64,000 nt of DNA from Phocoena phocoena (lineage: Eukaryota > Chordata > Mammalia > Artiodactyla > Phocoenidae): positions 139,774,281 through 139,838,280 of the forward strand of contig NC_089222.1 in the NCBI RefSeq assembly GCF_963924675.1, given 5' to 3'. A program made the translations under genes and the position numbers. The notes beneath the pieces are model-generated. The model searched no databases, was not told the origin of the DNA, and saw only the letters and a program-made list of their open reading frames with translations. Below are positions 37,516 through 48,997 of this stretch, one piece after another; position 1 is the first letter of the stretch, and every line of letters starts with the position of its first letter.

Positions 37516-38194
37516 TTTCAACATCTCTTACGAGAAGATCCGACAGTTCTATCCACCTGCCATTTGTATGCCGTTATCTTATTAAAAAATCAGCCACAAA
37601 TGCTCATACACGTCATCTTTGTGAGCTGGGCTCTATTGCTTTGGAAGGTCCTGCCGTCCTAGAAAAATGAATGACTACATATGAACATAGTTAATTGCAT
37701 CTTCCCCCCAGAATCGTTTTATTTTATTGCTTTTGGCTATTCTCTTTCTTTTTAGGATATATTGTGAAATGTTTCCTTTTAATATCTTTTAGGCAATATT
37801 AATTTGTAAGAGACACATTTTATGACAAATTATTTTTCATGTTTATTTTCAACTAAACTGAGTGAAAAACTGAATTTATAAGCAGCTTTTAAGTATGTCT
37901 TGCTTTTACTTGAAAAAGGAAATAAGGGGGCAGGCCTATGTTTGTGTTAGTAAGGCAACACTGGGGTAGGAATTATAACTCTTACTCCCTCCTGCTGTAC
38001 AGCGTATGTGCACATACACAATCTCATTTGGATCTAATATAATCTTTATACATTATGGGTATTACCACTTGAAATATCTGCTACAAAGATTTCCCCAGGA
38101 ATTTGTCTTTTTAATTTTATCATGTGTATTGCATACAGATGTTTACAATCTGTGAACAACTTGATTGCATAACCATGGTTTATTTGTCTGTCTC

Positions 38195-38440
38195 AGGTTA
38201 TTAAACTGTAAGCTCTAGGAGGGTAGGGAGGTTATCAAATTCACTTCTGTATCCCCAGGCACAGAATGAATGCAGCCCTCCTTGGTTACTTAACCTCTCT
38301 GTAGCTGTGTCCTTAGCTGTGAAATGTGCATAATGACTGCCCCTGTCTTATCTGTTCTGATCAACAAAACACTTAATACAATGTCTGGCACATAATAAGT
38401 ACTCCATAAGTGTTCTCCACTATTACCGTGGTTGTTATTT
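38195..38440 (+). repeat. L2 fragment followed by MIR fragment
   Basis: 38195-38270 reads taagctctaggagggtaggg and ctgtatccccaggcacagaa (L2). 38282-38440 reads ttacttaacctctctgtagc and gtctggcacataataagtac (MIR, sense). Confidence 0.6.
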
Positions 38441-40097
38441 AGAGTTGATTGAATGAAAATTCCTGTAGGTGAGCTAACTTGTACAACTGAATGTGATGGA
38501 TAACTGGCAGAAAGAAAGGAATATCGGGGATTCTCTATCCTGGTCCATAGCTTTGTCTAGTCTACCAAAGTTGTAGGATTTTTTTCTCAAAATTATTTCC
38601 ATTCATACAGTAAAAAAATAATTTATTTGTAAGGATTACCTGTGTCTCTTTACCTGTCATAATTCCAATGACCTTACCCAATACACATTGGACATTAACA
38701 TGCTGGTTAGCTGAGGGGATCCAGAAATAGTAAAACCTGGCCTCACTCTACAGTGGTGTCTCTTTTCTTCCACATATACATCTCATAATTACATGTGTCA
38801 AACAGCTTCCTAAGCAAAACCTTGTACCAGGAACCAAATAAAACTGACCCAGCTTTCAGAACATAAAAAAAGTTAAACGAACAGTATAATCCCCTTCGTC
38901 ACCACTAAATTCTATTTGTTTCTTTGTCTAAGAGTCTATTAAAATCCCCCCACAGTGATAGTAGAATAGTCTACACCAAGTACTAACAAGAAAGGCTAAA
39001 GTGGAAGACACTTTGTAAATTGTCTCATAAGACTGGACAACGATGACGAGCTAGTCAAGGTGATGCTATTGGCAAACCTGCAGAAATCGATGCTGTTTCA
39101 CTATACTCCAGGTAGAAAGCCCTACATCCTATATCGACTCTCTGCTTTATATAGTTAGCGTATATATTACAAGCTTATAATCAGCTTGTATATTCTGCTT
39201 TATATACTGCAGTTTAGTTCACCAGAGTGGAGGCCAGTGAATGATACATAAACATTAGAGAATTTTTTATAAATATGTTCATTTGTATGAAGGCTAAAAT
39301 TAGATTATGAAATTCAGTGATGAAAGTGGGTAAATAGTTCTGTCACTTGATTGAAATATTAGAATAAGGGAAAACAAAGAAAGCTCTTACAGAATAGAGT
39401 GCATCTGCGTTCTCAGCGAACGGCAAATGCCTCTTGTCTCCAGGCAGGAGGCTGTTTGGGAATATGTGGAGCCTTTGGGTTGTCATGGCCATGGAGGGAG
39501 CATCTGGCAGTCAGTGGGCAGAACCGAGGACACCTTCAAAATATGGTTTAGTTTTACATAATCCAAGAAGACTGTTGGCCCAAAATTCCGACACTGCCTC
39601 CTGTTGAGAAGGGCAAAAGCTACAGAGCTCATCAAAGGATGATACATTTCTAGAATCATTAGAGGCCAAAGTCTCATTCTTTCTGGATATATCCAATCAC
39701 ATTAAGCATTTATGCTTATCCCATCTTACTTCTCCAGAGTAAACTGGCCACACCTTCATCATGAGAATTAAACCTAATTAAAGATCCTAAGCTGATAATA
39801 AAATTACTCAATGACCAAGCTATAATTAGTTTTCTACAAGTTAAAGAAAAAGAGTTTAGCATCATTGATTGCTTAATTTTGTTTAATTCCTCTTTTCCTG
39901 AATTTGAACATTAAGATAAAAAATTCTGAGAATTCATTAGCCTGCAAGAATGAATGAATATGATTCAAAGCCCCATCTATCTGTTAATGAAGAAAAGCAA
40001 TTCCTTTTCTGATTACACTTGGAAATAGTAGTATTCAATAAACCTACTGAGGAAAAGAGGGATTAGGCTAGTTTTTCAATGTCTAAAAAGCACTTCA

Positions 40098-40538
40098 TAT
40101 AAGCAATATCATACGATATTTGTCTTTCTCTGTGTGACTTACTTCACTTAGTATGATAATCTCTAGTTTCATCCATGTTGCTGCAAATGGCATTATTTCA
40201 TTTTTTTTATGGCTGAGTAGTATTCCATTGTACATATATACCACATCTTCTTTACTCATTCATCTGTTGATGGACATTTAGGTTGCTTCCATGTCTTGGT
40301 TATTGTAAATAGTGCTGCTATGAACATTGGGGTGCATGTATCTTTTCGAAGTATAGTTTATATATATATATACATATATATATATTTATATATTCTACTG
40401 TATAGCACTGGAAACTATATTCAATATTTTATAATAACCTATAAGGAAAAAGAATCTGAAAAAGAATCACTGTGCTGGACACCTGAAACTAACACAACAT
40501 TGTAAATCAACTATGCTTAAAAAAAAGAAAAAAGACAA
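40098..40538 (+). mobile_element. 5'-inverted (twin-primed) L1 with TSDs
   Basis: 40098-40357 is antisense L1 ORF2 end (catccatgttgctgcaaatg, tatggctgagtagtattcca). Then comes an (AT)-rich junction, and 40394-40525 is the sense 3' end (ctgtatagcactggaaacta, tgtaaatcaactatgctt, A tail). The TSD taaaaagcacttca (40084-40097) and taaaaagcacctca (40539-40552) match at 13 of 14. Confidence 0.92.
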
Positions 40539-40924
40539 TAAAAAGCACCTCAGACCTAACAGGTTCAGAACAGATCACCTGATTCTCCTTCCAAAACCAC
40601 CCTCCTCCCTATCATTCTCTTTTACCTGCCTTCTTTGATTGCCTAGCATGTATGATTAGTGTATAATGTACATTTGTATATTTGATTATTATCTGAAACA
40701 CTAGATACACAAGAATGTAAAACCCAGGAGAGCAAAGACTGGTTTCCCCAGAACCTGAACAACTCCTGGCAAATCCCAGGCACTGAATGTTTGTAGAATG
40801 AAGGAATGAATGACGTGAGGTACCAGTACAGGCCACCTTCAGGTGCTCATATAACACACGATGTCCTAATGAGCTATGAAATGGATTAGACATCATGCAC
40901 AGTTGTTTACCGGATTATACGATG

Positions 40925-41045
40925 AGCGCTTTACAGTTTAATAAACACGTTTTGATCATCATCTCATTTGATCCTCTTAACCACTCCCTACTTGGCAGAG
41001 GGGAGATTTCATGATATCTAGTTTATAGATAAATACATGGGTTGT
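40925..41045 (-). repeat. MIR SINE, antisense fragment
   Basis: gagcgctttacagtttaata, tcatctcatttgatcctctt, then a degraded core. Confidence 0.65.
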
Positions 41046-41789
41046 GTTGCAAAAGTTTGCTTGTGAGTCTGTTGCCTGTTAACGTCTGACGCTCTGACCC
41101 CCCCATAGAGACGTGTGACCTTAGTGGTGAGCTTGGTGAGGCGCCCACGTAAGATGCTGCTGTCTGGTACCCACCCTGAGCTAAGTAGCCTGTGCAGGGC
41201 CCCTCAGAGAGCTGGAGTCCAAGATGCAGGGGATGCCGCTGACGCTCAGGAGGGAAAAGAAAGAAAATGAACGTTCTGAAAAAGGCCTTGCTAAATCGCA
41301 GTGGCAGGGGGGAGGAAAGAAGTCGCAGCTCCTAAGTTCGTTTCTCTTTTTCCTGAAGAAGGAAATGACTGCCCGTGGGCCAGTCTTGAGCTCCCTGTGC
41401 TCCAAGATTATGTAAGTTTCTCTGCCAGGTCTTGGTGTGGACTGTTTCCATCCTGAAGAGCCCCCGTAGGGCCCAAAGGAAATAAGTTTTACAGCCCCAT
41501 CTCCACTCTTGAACTTAGCTTCTTCCACTGACCCTCAGCGCCCTGCCCACAGACCCAGCACCAGGCAGGCAGCAGCCACAGACGGGGAGCGGGGCTTGGG
41601 GGGCGGCCCAGGACCTGCACAACTGTCTCCTCCCTTCTGAGGTGGGATTTTGAAGTGTAACATGTTTCCCGACCACAGAACAGTCTACAAAAAATGTACT
41701 GCAAAATGAAATGAAGGAAGTTCTCAACAAAGTAAAAAAAAAAGAGGCCAAGATATGTCAAAAGGACAGAGGAACCAATGAACTCATGA

Positions 41790-41852
41790 TTGAGAGAGGC
41801 AGAGAGAAAGAGAGAGACAGAGAGAGAGAGAGAAAGAAGGGGGGAGGGTCCA
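41790..41852. repeat. (GA)n purine tract
   Basis: gagagaggcagagagaaaga continuing to gaaagaaggggggagg. Confidence 0.9.
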
Positions 41853-42705
41853 ATGGCCAAAGCTTGGACAAGATCAGCAACAAAATAAATAATGAGAGTA
41901 TTGGATTATAACCCAAAGAATCAGATAAATATCAAATGCCTCTTCTGATCTAAATAAGTGATGGAATTAAGTGAATATACGGGGGAGAAGAGACAACTCT
42001 TCTTTACAGAAGAATCCCAAATACTAAACATAGAAGGAGTGAGGGAAATAGAAAATCACCCTCAGAGTCACACAGTCCAAACTGCTGCAGGCAAGATGTA
42101 CCGATGGGGCTCCAGTTAGTGAGCGATACTTTAAGGAGAAACAGGATATCTGAATGTCTTCAAAGTATCTCCTTCAAAATATTTATTAATAACTGCTGTT
42201 ATGTTAATGCATGTCCACAAAATCTTTGATACTTCCCCCTCCAGGAGATGGAGCTTAATTCCCCTGCCCTTGAGTGTGGGCTGAACTTAGTAACTCGCTT
42301 CTAAGAAATAAAGCATGGAAAAGGGGAAAGCAGCGACCCTGTGGTGAAGAAAAATGGCAGACACCACCTTCACCAAGGGATCCAGGTCAATTTTGCCAGC
42401 AAGAAGACACAGCAATGTCATGCACCGCCTGCTGTGATGCAACGAGATGGGCGTATAACCTCTGTGGTATTTTCTTCCTAAGAATCTATAACCCCTGCCT
42501 CGGCATGACAAACCCCCAGTGAGGGACACCGCACAAAATACCTGAGCAGTACTCTTCAGAAACATCAAGGTCATGAAAGAAAAGGAAAGAACATGAAACT
42601 GTCTTATATAAAGAGATATGACAAGAAACTGCAATGCAGCTTCCTAGATCAGAAAGGGAACATCAGTGGAAAACTGGGAGAATTTGGATAAACTGTGCAG
42701 TTTTC

Positions 42706-43384
42706 TTAAAAGGAGGAGGTGGCAATTTTTTTCTATAAAGAGGCAGATAGTAAAAGCTTTTCTCTTTGTGGGCCATGTGCTCAACTTTGGAACTGCTTAC
42801 CCCTGTCCCTGTAGTGCAAAAGTGGTCCAAAAAAACACAGCAGCACATAGTCGTGACTGTATTCCAGTAAAACTTACATACAAAAATGGGCAGTGGTGAA
42901 CGAAATAATGCCATTTGCAGCAACATGGATGGACCTAGAGATTGTCATAGCGAGTGAAGTCCGTCAAACAAAGACAAATATATGGTATCGCTTATATGTG
43001 GAATCTAAAAATATGGTTCATACGAACTTATTTACAAAAGAGAAACAGAGTCATAGATGTAGAAAATAAACTTTTGGTTGCCAGGAGGGAAGCGGGGAGG
43101 GATAAATTGGGAGACTGGGATTGACATATACACACTACCATATATAAAATAGTTAACTAATAAGGGCTTACTGTATAGCACAGGGAATTCTACTCAATAC
43201 TCTGTAATAACCTATATGGGAAAAGAATCTAAAAAAGAGTGGATATATGTATATGTATAACAGATTCACTTTGCTGTACACCTGAAACTAACATTGTAAA
43301 TCAACTATACTCCAATAAAATTTTTTTAAAAAGGGGCAGTGGGTTGGATTTGGCCTGTGAGCTGAGTTTGCTGACTCCTAGACA
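42706..43384 (+). repeat. hAT-like DNA transposon inside the old L1, split by a young L1
   Basis: 42706-42896 contains gaggcagatagtaaaagctt and gtattccagtaaaacttaca. The remainder at 43343-43384 reads ttggatttggcctgtgagct and gagtttgctgactcct. Together they form one common mammalian MER-type repeat. Exact family uncertain. Confidence 0.7.
42897..43327 (+). mobile_element. Cetartiodactyl L1 3' end with TSDs
   Basis: 431 bp of sense L1 (gcaacatggatggacctaga, ttatatgtggaatctaaaaa, ctgtatagcacagggaattc, actatactccaataaaat). TSDs aaaaatgggcagtgg (42882-42896) and aaaaaggggcagtgg (43328-43342) differ at one base. No intact ORF. Confidence 0.95.
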
Positions 43385-43881
43385 GTAACACTGTATTGAT
43401 GTTAGTTTCTCAGTTTTGACCATTGTGCCCTGGTTATGGAAAATGTTAACACAAGGGGAGGCTGAAGGGGATATGGGATCTCTCTGTACTATCTTTACAA
43501 CCCTTCTATAAATTTAAAATTATCTCAAAAACTTTTTAAATAAAGTAGAAATAATTTGGGGATTGCGTGCCATTTTGAGATGGTCTTTGTTACCCCTACT
43601 CTATACCTTCTTTCTCTGGTGACTATATTTATTCAAGAAGCGGTCATATATACAGATCACATGCCACAATCATGGGCAATTCCAGGAACTTTCCTGTGTC
43701 TGTTCTGCACAGAATGAAAGACAGCGGGCTCATTACACCACATGAGCGTTGGAAGCAGCAGCAGGAAGTACTTCCTGAAACGAGGCTAAGCCTCAGGATG
43801 AATCCCCAAAGGGGGCTAATAGGGGTGACTTTGGATAGCGGTAGCCCCACTGTGCCTCTGCTCACAAAAATGGCTGGACAG

Positions 43882-44089
43882 GGCTTCCCTGGTGGCGCAG
43901 TGGTTGAGAGTCCGCCTGCCGATGCGGGGGACGCGGGTTCGTGCCCTGGTCCGGGAAGATCCCACATGCCGCGGGGCGGCTGGGCCCGTGAGCCATGGCC
44001 GCTGAGCCTGTGCGTCTGGAACCTGTGGTCCGCAATGGGAGAGGCCACAACAGTGAGGGGCCCGCGTACCGCAAAAAAAAAAAAAAAAA
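43882..44089 (+). mobile_element. CHR-family SINE
   Basis: Full copy from ggcttccctggtggcgcagt to an A tail of about 20. The flanks aaatggctggacag (43868-43881) and aaatgtctagacag (44090-44103) match at 12 of 14. The apparent 236-codon open frame across it is made by the SINE. Confidence 0.95.
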
Positions 44090-46497
44090 AAATGTCTAGA
44101 CAGATCCCATTGAAACCTAGGTCATGGTGCCATTTTTCAACAACCCAGAATAACAAACTGAATGAGCTCCCCATCTTCCACTCCAAACCCCTCCTAATAA
44201 AGATGAGAAGTTCTTTGCTACAGCGAAGGGGCAGAATGACCAGGACTGGAATTCATACCTCTGGGCGCTGCTCCTTGTGTAATGGTGGTATTAAAACCAT
44301 CCTAGAGTCAAGGAGCCATTTTTTTAAGCACGTCTTTGGCAGGACGGGAATGAATAAAGAAAGCTGCCTCACAGTGAAATGACATCGGGTCTGGGCCTCG
44401 GAGGATGGGCAGGGCTTTGCCAGCACACACGAGCAGGGCCCAAAGTCCCCACCACGTTATAGAACCCTAAACATGGCCCCAGGGTAGCAGGTAGTGGAAC
44501 ACAGAGTGCCCTTGGGCTGAGACTCAAGTGGACCTGTCTACCACGCCAAGTAGCATGGCCTTTGTCACTTGTGATGGGGAGCTGGAAAAGGGTCTCCTGC
44601 AGGTGGGCAGCCAAGTCTGTGTTTTGGAAAGATGACACCAACAGGGGAGAGGGATCCACTGCAGGGCACGTACCACGCCCGTGAACCAGGAGGATGACCT
44701 GTGGGCCCACATCCCAAGGCTCCAGGAGCAGAGGCCAGAGATGCAGGTGTTGGACCTTCTTAGTGGGAAGGAATGAGGTCCTGACCCTGGGGCCGCAGCC
44801 ATTTCAGGGGGCTCTGAACCCATGATCTGACATCTACAGGAAGCTGAATTTTCTCCCTCTGTGTGCACTCCAGGCTGCTCAGCGTAAGTAAGGAGGTGCT
44901 AGTCGCCTCTGAAATGTAAGTTCATAGCTCAGACGTCGTAAGTCACGGGCACAGCACAGGCACTACAGGCACACTCTGTACTGAACTCAGCCATATCGAG
45001 CAACTTCCCAATTTGATTCCCAATCACTTCAACCCCATCTCGACATCACTCACACTACCTAGGCAGGTGAGGGTTGGGTGAAATCATTTATCTTTAGTAA
45101 GTCCCTTGGTTTACCTTGTTCAGCTCTTCATTGTTCTTTGGGACACTCAGCCCACTTTTTCTTATATATTAACGTGATCCTACACTTAATTCTATATATA
45201 AAAATTTTTCTCTCTCTTTTTTTGAAGAATACTTTAAATAAGAAAAAAATTATTTTAGATACCAGAGAGTGGTGAAATTGTAATGATTCAAACTTAACCC
45301 TATGTTGATGTATGGGAAACTGACTCAAATTTGGGAGTGTCAAAAATTCAGAAGCATTTATAAATGCCAAGGAGGAAATATCTTTCACTTTGTGGCCAAG
45401 AGAAAATAGTCAAGGTGGGTGAGGGAGATGTAGTGTGGGGATATTATTACTTTGCGAAATGACATATTTAAATGTATGGTACAGATATTATTTTAAAGTT
45501 CACTTACATCTTTACATTCTATGTAAAGTGGGTGAGTTTGGATGTAAACAGGTATACTTATTTTATTTATATTTATTTATACATATATATGACATCAAAG
45601 GAGGAAGTAAGTTGGAAAAATAAGCCAAATGATTTCTTTCCTCAGACTGGCATGAGTGTGGGACTAAAGAAAAATGGTTAAAAGTTTACTCATCAGTAAA
45701 TCTATCTTTCAAGGCCTTCCCATAAACAGCAGAGAAATCTGGGAGGGGCAATTCTTGCCCATGTATGAGTCATCCATGGAGTAAGAGGTAAGACCCATTG
45801 CTGGTCCTGGAATCCACGGACAAAAATGGTCATGCCTGAGAATTTCCTCTGTCCTCTCAACCCTCCCCCCACCCAAGGCACTCACTGCTTGTGTATTCCT
45901 TAGAAGAATTCTCAAATGGAAAACAAAGAATTCATCAGGAGGAAAGCCAAGAAATAAGGCAGCACATGCAAACTCAAATCCCATTTGGTGCAACCTTCAC
46001 AGGTGTTCAGGACCACAGAGTCGGCATGTTGGCTGAGCATCCCTGGCTACAGCATCTTCTGTTTGCCTCAGGTGACCTCTAGCATCAGAGCCTGCTGGGT
46101 CCCTGCCCCCTGGCCCTCAGTGCCACAGACTGTCAGAGGCCCCAAAGAGACAGTGCCCCAACGATGCAAACTTCTCTCTCTTCTCTGCCTCAACTTTTCA
46201 CCCTGAAAATCACGTGCTCCTTGTGGGTTTAAAAATCTCATTAAGCCACGTGATGGTTTGTGGGACAGATAAAGCACTTATTCTTAAAAAACCACTGAAA
46301 ACCCATGAGATCCCTGGCTGTGCAGAAGGTGATAACTACGCATCCCTTATTTACAGAACTACTACAGCAACAACAACAAACAGGGTGAAATGAAAAACTC
46401 AGCTCAACTGATATTTTGAGGGGAGAAAACACTGCGACAAGAAGTCTCCAACGAACAAAAATATCTCTAGACTTAATGATAATTCATGCTCCCTTTT

Positions 46498-46586
46498 TAA
46501 AACATCTTTTATTTTATATTGGAGTATAGTTGATTAACAATGTTGTGTTAGTTTCAGGTGTACAACAAAGTGATTCAGTTATATAC
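46498..46586 (-). mobile_element. Very short (89 bp) L1 insertion with TSDs
   Basis: Antisense extreme 3' end of L1 only (tatattggagtatagttgat, gttagtttcaggtgtacaac). The 17-bp TSD aattcatgctccctttt (46481-46497) and aatttatgctccctttt (46587-46603) differ at one base. Confidence 0.93.
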
Positions 46587-46729
46587 AATTTATGCTCCCT
46601 TTTCTCAGCGAAATAGATGGCTCTAAATAAGGGAAACAGACGATGTTGGATCTTCGTAACAACTTTAATGGATGATCACATCGTGGCTATCACTATGACA
46701 AGCGCCTGTGTGAGTGTTAGCTTTTTAAA

Positions 46730-46870
46730 GTAGGAGCTACCGCGATCCCATTTTAAAGATGTGGAAACTGAGGCTCACCTGATTAAATAAGCTACCTAGA
46801 GCACATGGCTAGTAAACACCAGAGTTCTAGCAGCTGTCAGATTCCAAAGGGCATGTGTTTAACCACTGAA
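46730..46870 (-). repeat. MIR SINE, antisense fragment
   Basis: cccattttaaagatgtggaa, actgaggctcacctgattaa, gctagtaaacaccagag in MIR order. Confidence 0.75.
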
Positions 46871-47294
46871 CATGCTGCATCAAATAGCCTGGAACTGAAG
46901 CGGCTGCAAAGGCACTTTGAAATGCAGGAAACAAGAGAGTACTGAAAACTAGCCCAGCCAGTGAAAAGAGACAATGCATCAGAGATGCAATGTAAGGAGA
47001 AGGGAAGGTAACCTAGATCATTACACTTTTCCTTCATGCTTTTAACTCTGGGCTCCTGAAAAGGGTGCCCCCACTTCACTGGTACCGCATGGCCAAGGCG
47101 TTCCCATCTTTTCACACCTAAGGGAGAGGGACCTGGTACAAGACGGAACCTCACAACAACTGAAGCAGGTGGACCTCTTCTTTAGGTAGGATGCTATTCT
47201 TAGCGCGTCCTCTGAGAAATCACTTTACAAGAGGCGTGATGCCCACCGCCGGTACACAGGCTCCCCCTTCCAGCTGCACAAGTACGGTCGCTGC

Positions 47295-47480
47295 TCCCAG
47301 ACACCCAAGGCCGTCACTGCCTCAGGGCCTTTGCCCTTGCTGCTCCACTCAGCCCACAACATTTCCCCAGGATATCCAGCCCTTGTCCGCACACTCCCTT
47401 TGCATCTCTGCCTGACAGCCTTCCCCAACCACCTAGTCCAGGCCAGAGCCCCTGTCGCCCCTGCCAGCACGCCCTCTCCT
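47295..47480 (+). repeat. L2 LINE fragment
   Basis: actgcctcagggcctttgcc, ccaggatatccagcccttgt, gacagccttccccaaccacc follow L2 sense order. Confidence 0.65.
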
Positions 47481-48299
47481 GTTTGTGGCCCACGCTTCCC
47501 ACCTCCTGATACGTCATCACTGCTCCGCTGTGTTCCATCGGTCAGACCTGCCCATACCCACTGGACCAAGGGTACCGTGTGAGCCTGGCCATCCTGCTTC
47601 ACACACCCACAGCACCCACAGCCATGGTGGGTACCCAACAGCTCATCAGAATACACAGATGAGTTGATGCCCACAAGCCAAACCCAAAGGGATAAGATGA
47701 TGTTGCTCTTTTGCCATGCTCTTTCTTGGAGGAATTTCTTGAGACAAACCAAAAGTCATGAAGCCTACCTGTCACAGTAAACTAAAATCTGCCTACCGTT
47801 TTTAGGCACACACGTGAAGACAATGTCTATGAAATCCCAGAAATTAAACAGAAGCTTGAAATGTGCACAGGAATTAAATGAAGTGTCCGCTGCCACAGAA
47901 TTCAGTGTGGACGCAGCAAACAGAACTCCTCACCACTCAGGTGGGCACCTTAAGAAGGAAGACCTGATCATAATTGTTTTAACATCTTCAGCAGCAAACA
48001 AAGCCCTGAGTGTCACTCGGCATCCGTCCTAGGAGCAGGGTCCTGCGGGGGGGGAGTGGGGGGGCAGGGAGCAGCTGCGTGGACTTCGGGCCTTTTCACT
48101 GGAGCCTTGGTGTAAAGGGGTTCGATTGTCCCCACTGTTTATGAGCCTCGGCCTTCGTAACACCCCCTGAAATGTGTTCTCCTAAAGATGTTCCCTGAGA
48201 TATGACACCGCTCTGCATTGTTTCGCTGCATACCAGCGTGAATATCCCAGAGTAATCCACCCTTCTTTTAACGGCCGATGACAGCGCCAATGGCTGGGC

Positions 48300-48660
48300 A
48301 AAAATCAGTTGAAGGAAAGGGAAGTCTTGTCGGAAATGAGATTAATCTTGTAACGAGTGTTCAGCCCTGATAACCCATCTGGGCACACAACTGCTTCAAC
48401 TGGAGAGCAATTAACCTTCACCCGACAAGCTCTGTCCAACCGTTATAAACATTAAAGAGACAGAATCCTTCCCCCCCCCTCCTTGTAGACTAAACAACCA
48501 GATTTGAATTCCACATAAATGGCCTCTTTCTGCAGATGTGCAGTGACGACAAAGACCAGGGTGCAGGTGGGTCAGGACTGCGCTGATAACTCAGGTAACT
48601 TTGGGCTCAGTTTGCTCAAATTGAGGTTATTAGCGTGAAAAATCACTAGGGGCATTTTTC
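48300..48660. other. Repeat-poor block with GATA-like motifs, possible regulatory element
   Basis: I recognise no transposon in this 360-bp stretch. It carries several GATA-type motifs (ccctgataaccc at about 48368, gcgctgataactc at about 48580) and homeodomain-like TAAT cores. ERG introns are known to contain enhancers, but nothing here proves one. The call is inference from composition and lack of repeats. Confidence 0.2.
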
Positions 48661-48889
48661 AATAAAATCACTAGCTTTAAGGGAGTTGGACAGAGTTCCT
48701 TTCATGCAGGAACACATGTCTGCTAGGAGAAACACAATTTGAGTGTTTTTTTTTTCTTTTTCTATTTCTTTTGTCCAACAGGAGGAATATTTGCACAGAG
48801 CTGGCCCCTCGCTTGCACTCAATTCCTCTCTTCCAACCAATGCGGGCATTTGCACAAGTGATGCAGCTTGTGGTCACCAAAGGGAGATC

Positions 48890-48997
48890 TTTTTTTTTTT
48901 TTATCTCTGAGAAGTTATTAGCTTTCATGGGGTGCAAACCTGTTATCTTGCCTTTATCAGCATACGCTGTAACTGATTGAGCTAACCAAGCCGGCCC
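48890..48997 (-). repeat. tRNA-Ile-like retroposed relic with A tail
   Basis: Read on the minus strand: gggccggcttggttagctca, atcagttacagcgtatgctg, ataaaggcaag, then acaggtttgcacccc. The A box (ttagctcaatcag) and B box (ggtttgcaccc) are recognisable. The loop ctgataa would give the anticodon GAT (Ile). The acceptor side carries an extra ttgg and does not pair. A 26-base non-tRNA stretch and 13 A follow. It is therefore a SINE or tailed tRNA pseudogene, not a functional tRNA. No TSD is visible. Confidence 0.6.

Larger units (their letters stand above)
42200..43535 (+). repeat. Ancient L1 3' end, split by later insertions
   Basis: Left part 42200-42700 (agtgagggacaccgcacaaa, agtactcttcagaaacatca, tcagaaagggaacatcagtg) and right part about 43385-43535 (gttagtttctcagttttgac, ggttatggaaaatgttaaca, tctctctgtactatctttac) are consecutive in old L1 3' UTRs. 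They are separated here by 680 bp of younger elements. Confidence 0.7.

Noticed and set aside
39165..39193. Short hairpin around acaagct/agcttgt
   Set aside because: Eight-base arms in AT-rich DNA are expected by chance.
43672..44382. 236-codon open frame
   Set aside because: Its centre is the CHR SINE, and similar frames occur over the other CHR copies (6.5, 10.8 and 24.7 kb).
48890..48997. Functional tRNA gene
   Set aside because: Acceptor stem does not pair, an insertion follows the first bases, and an A tail is present.
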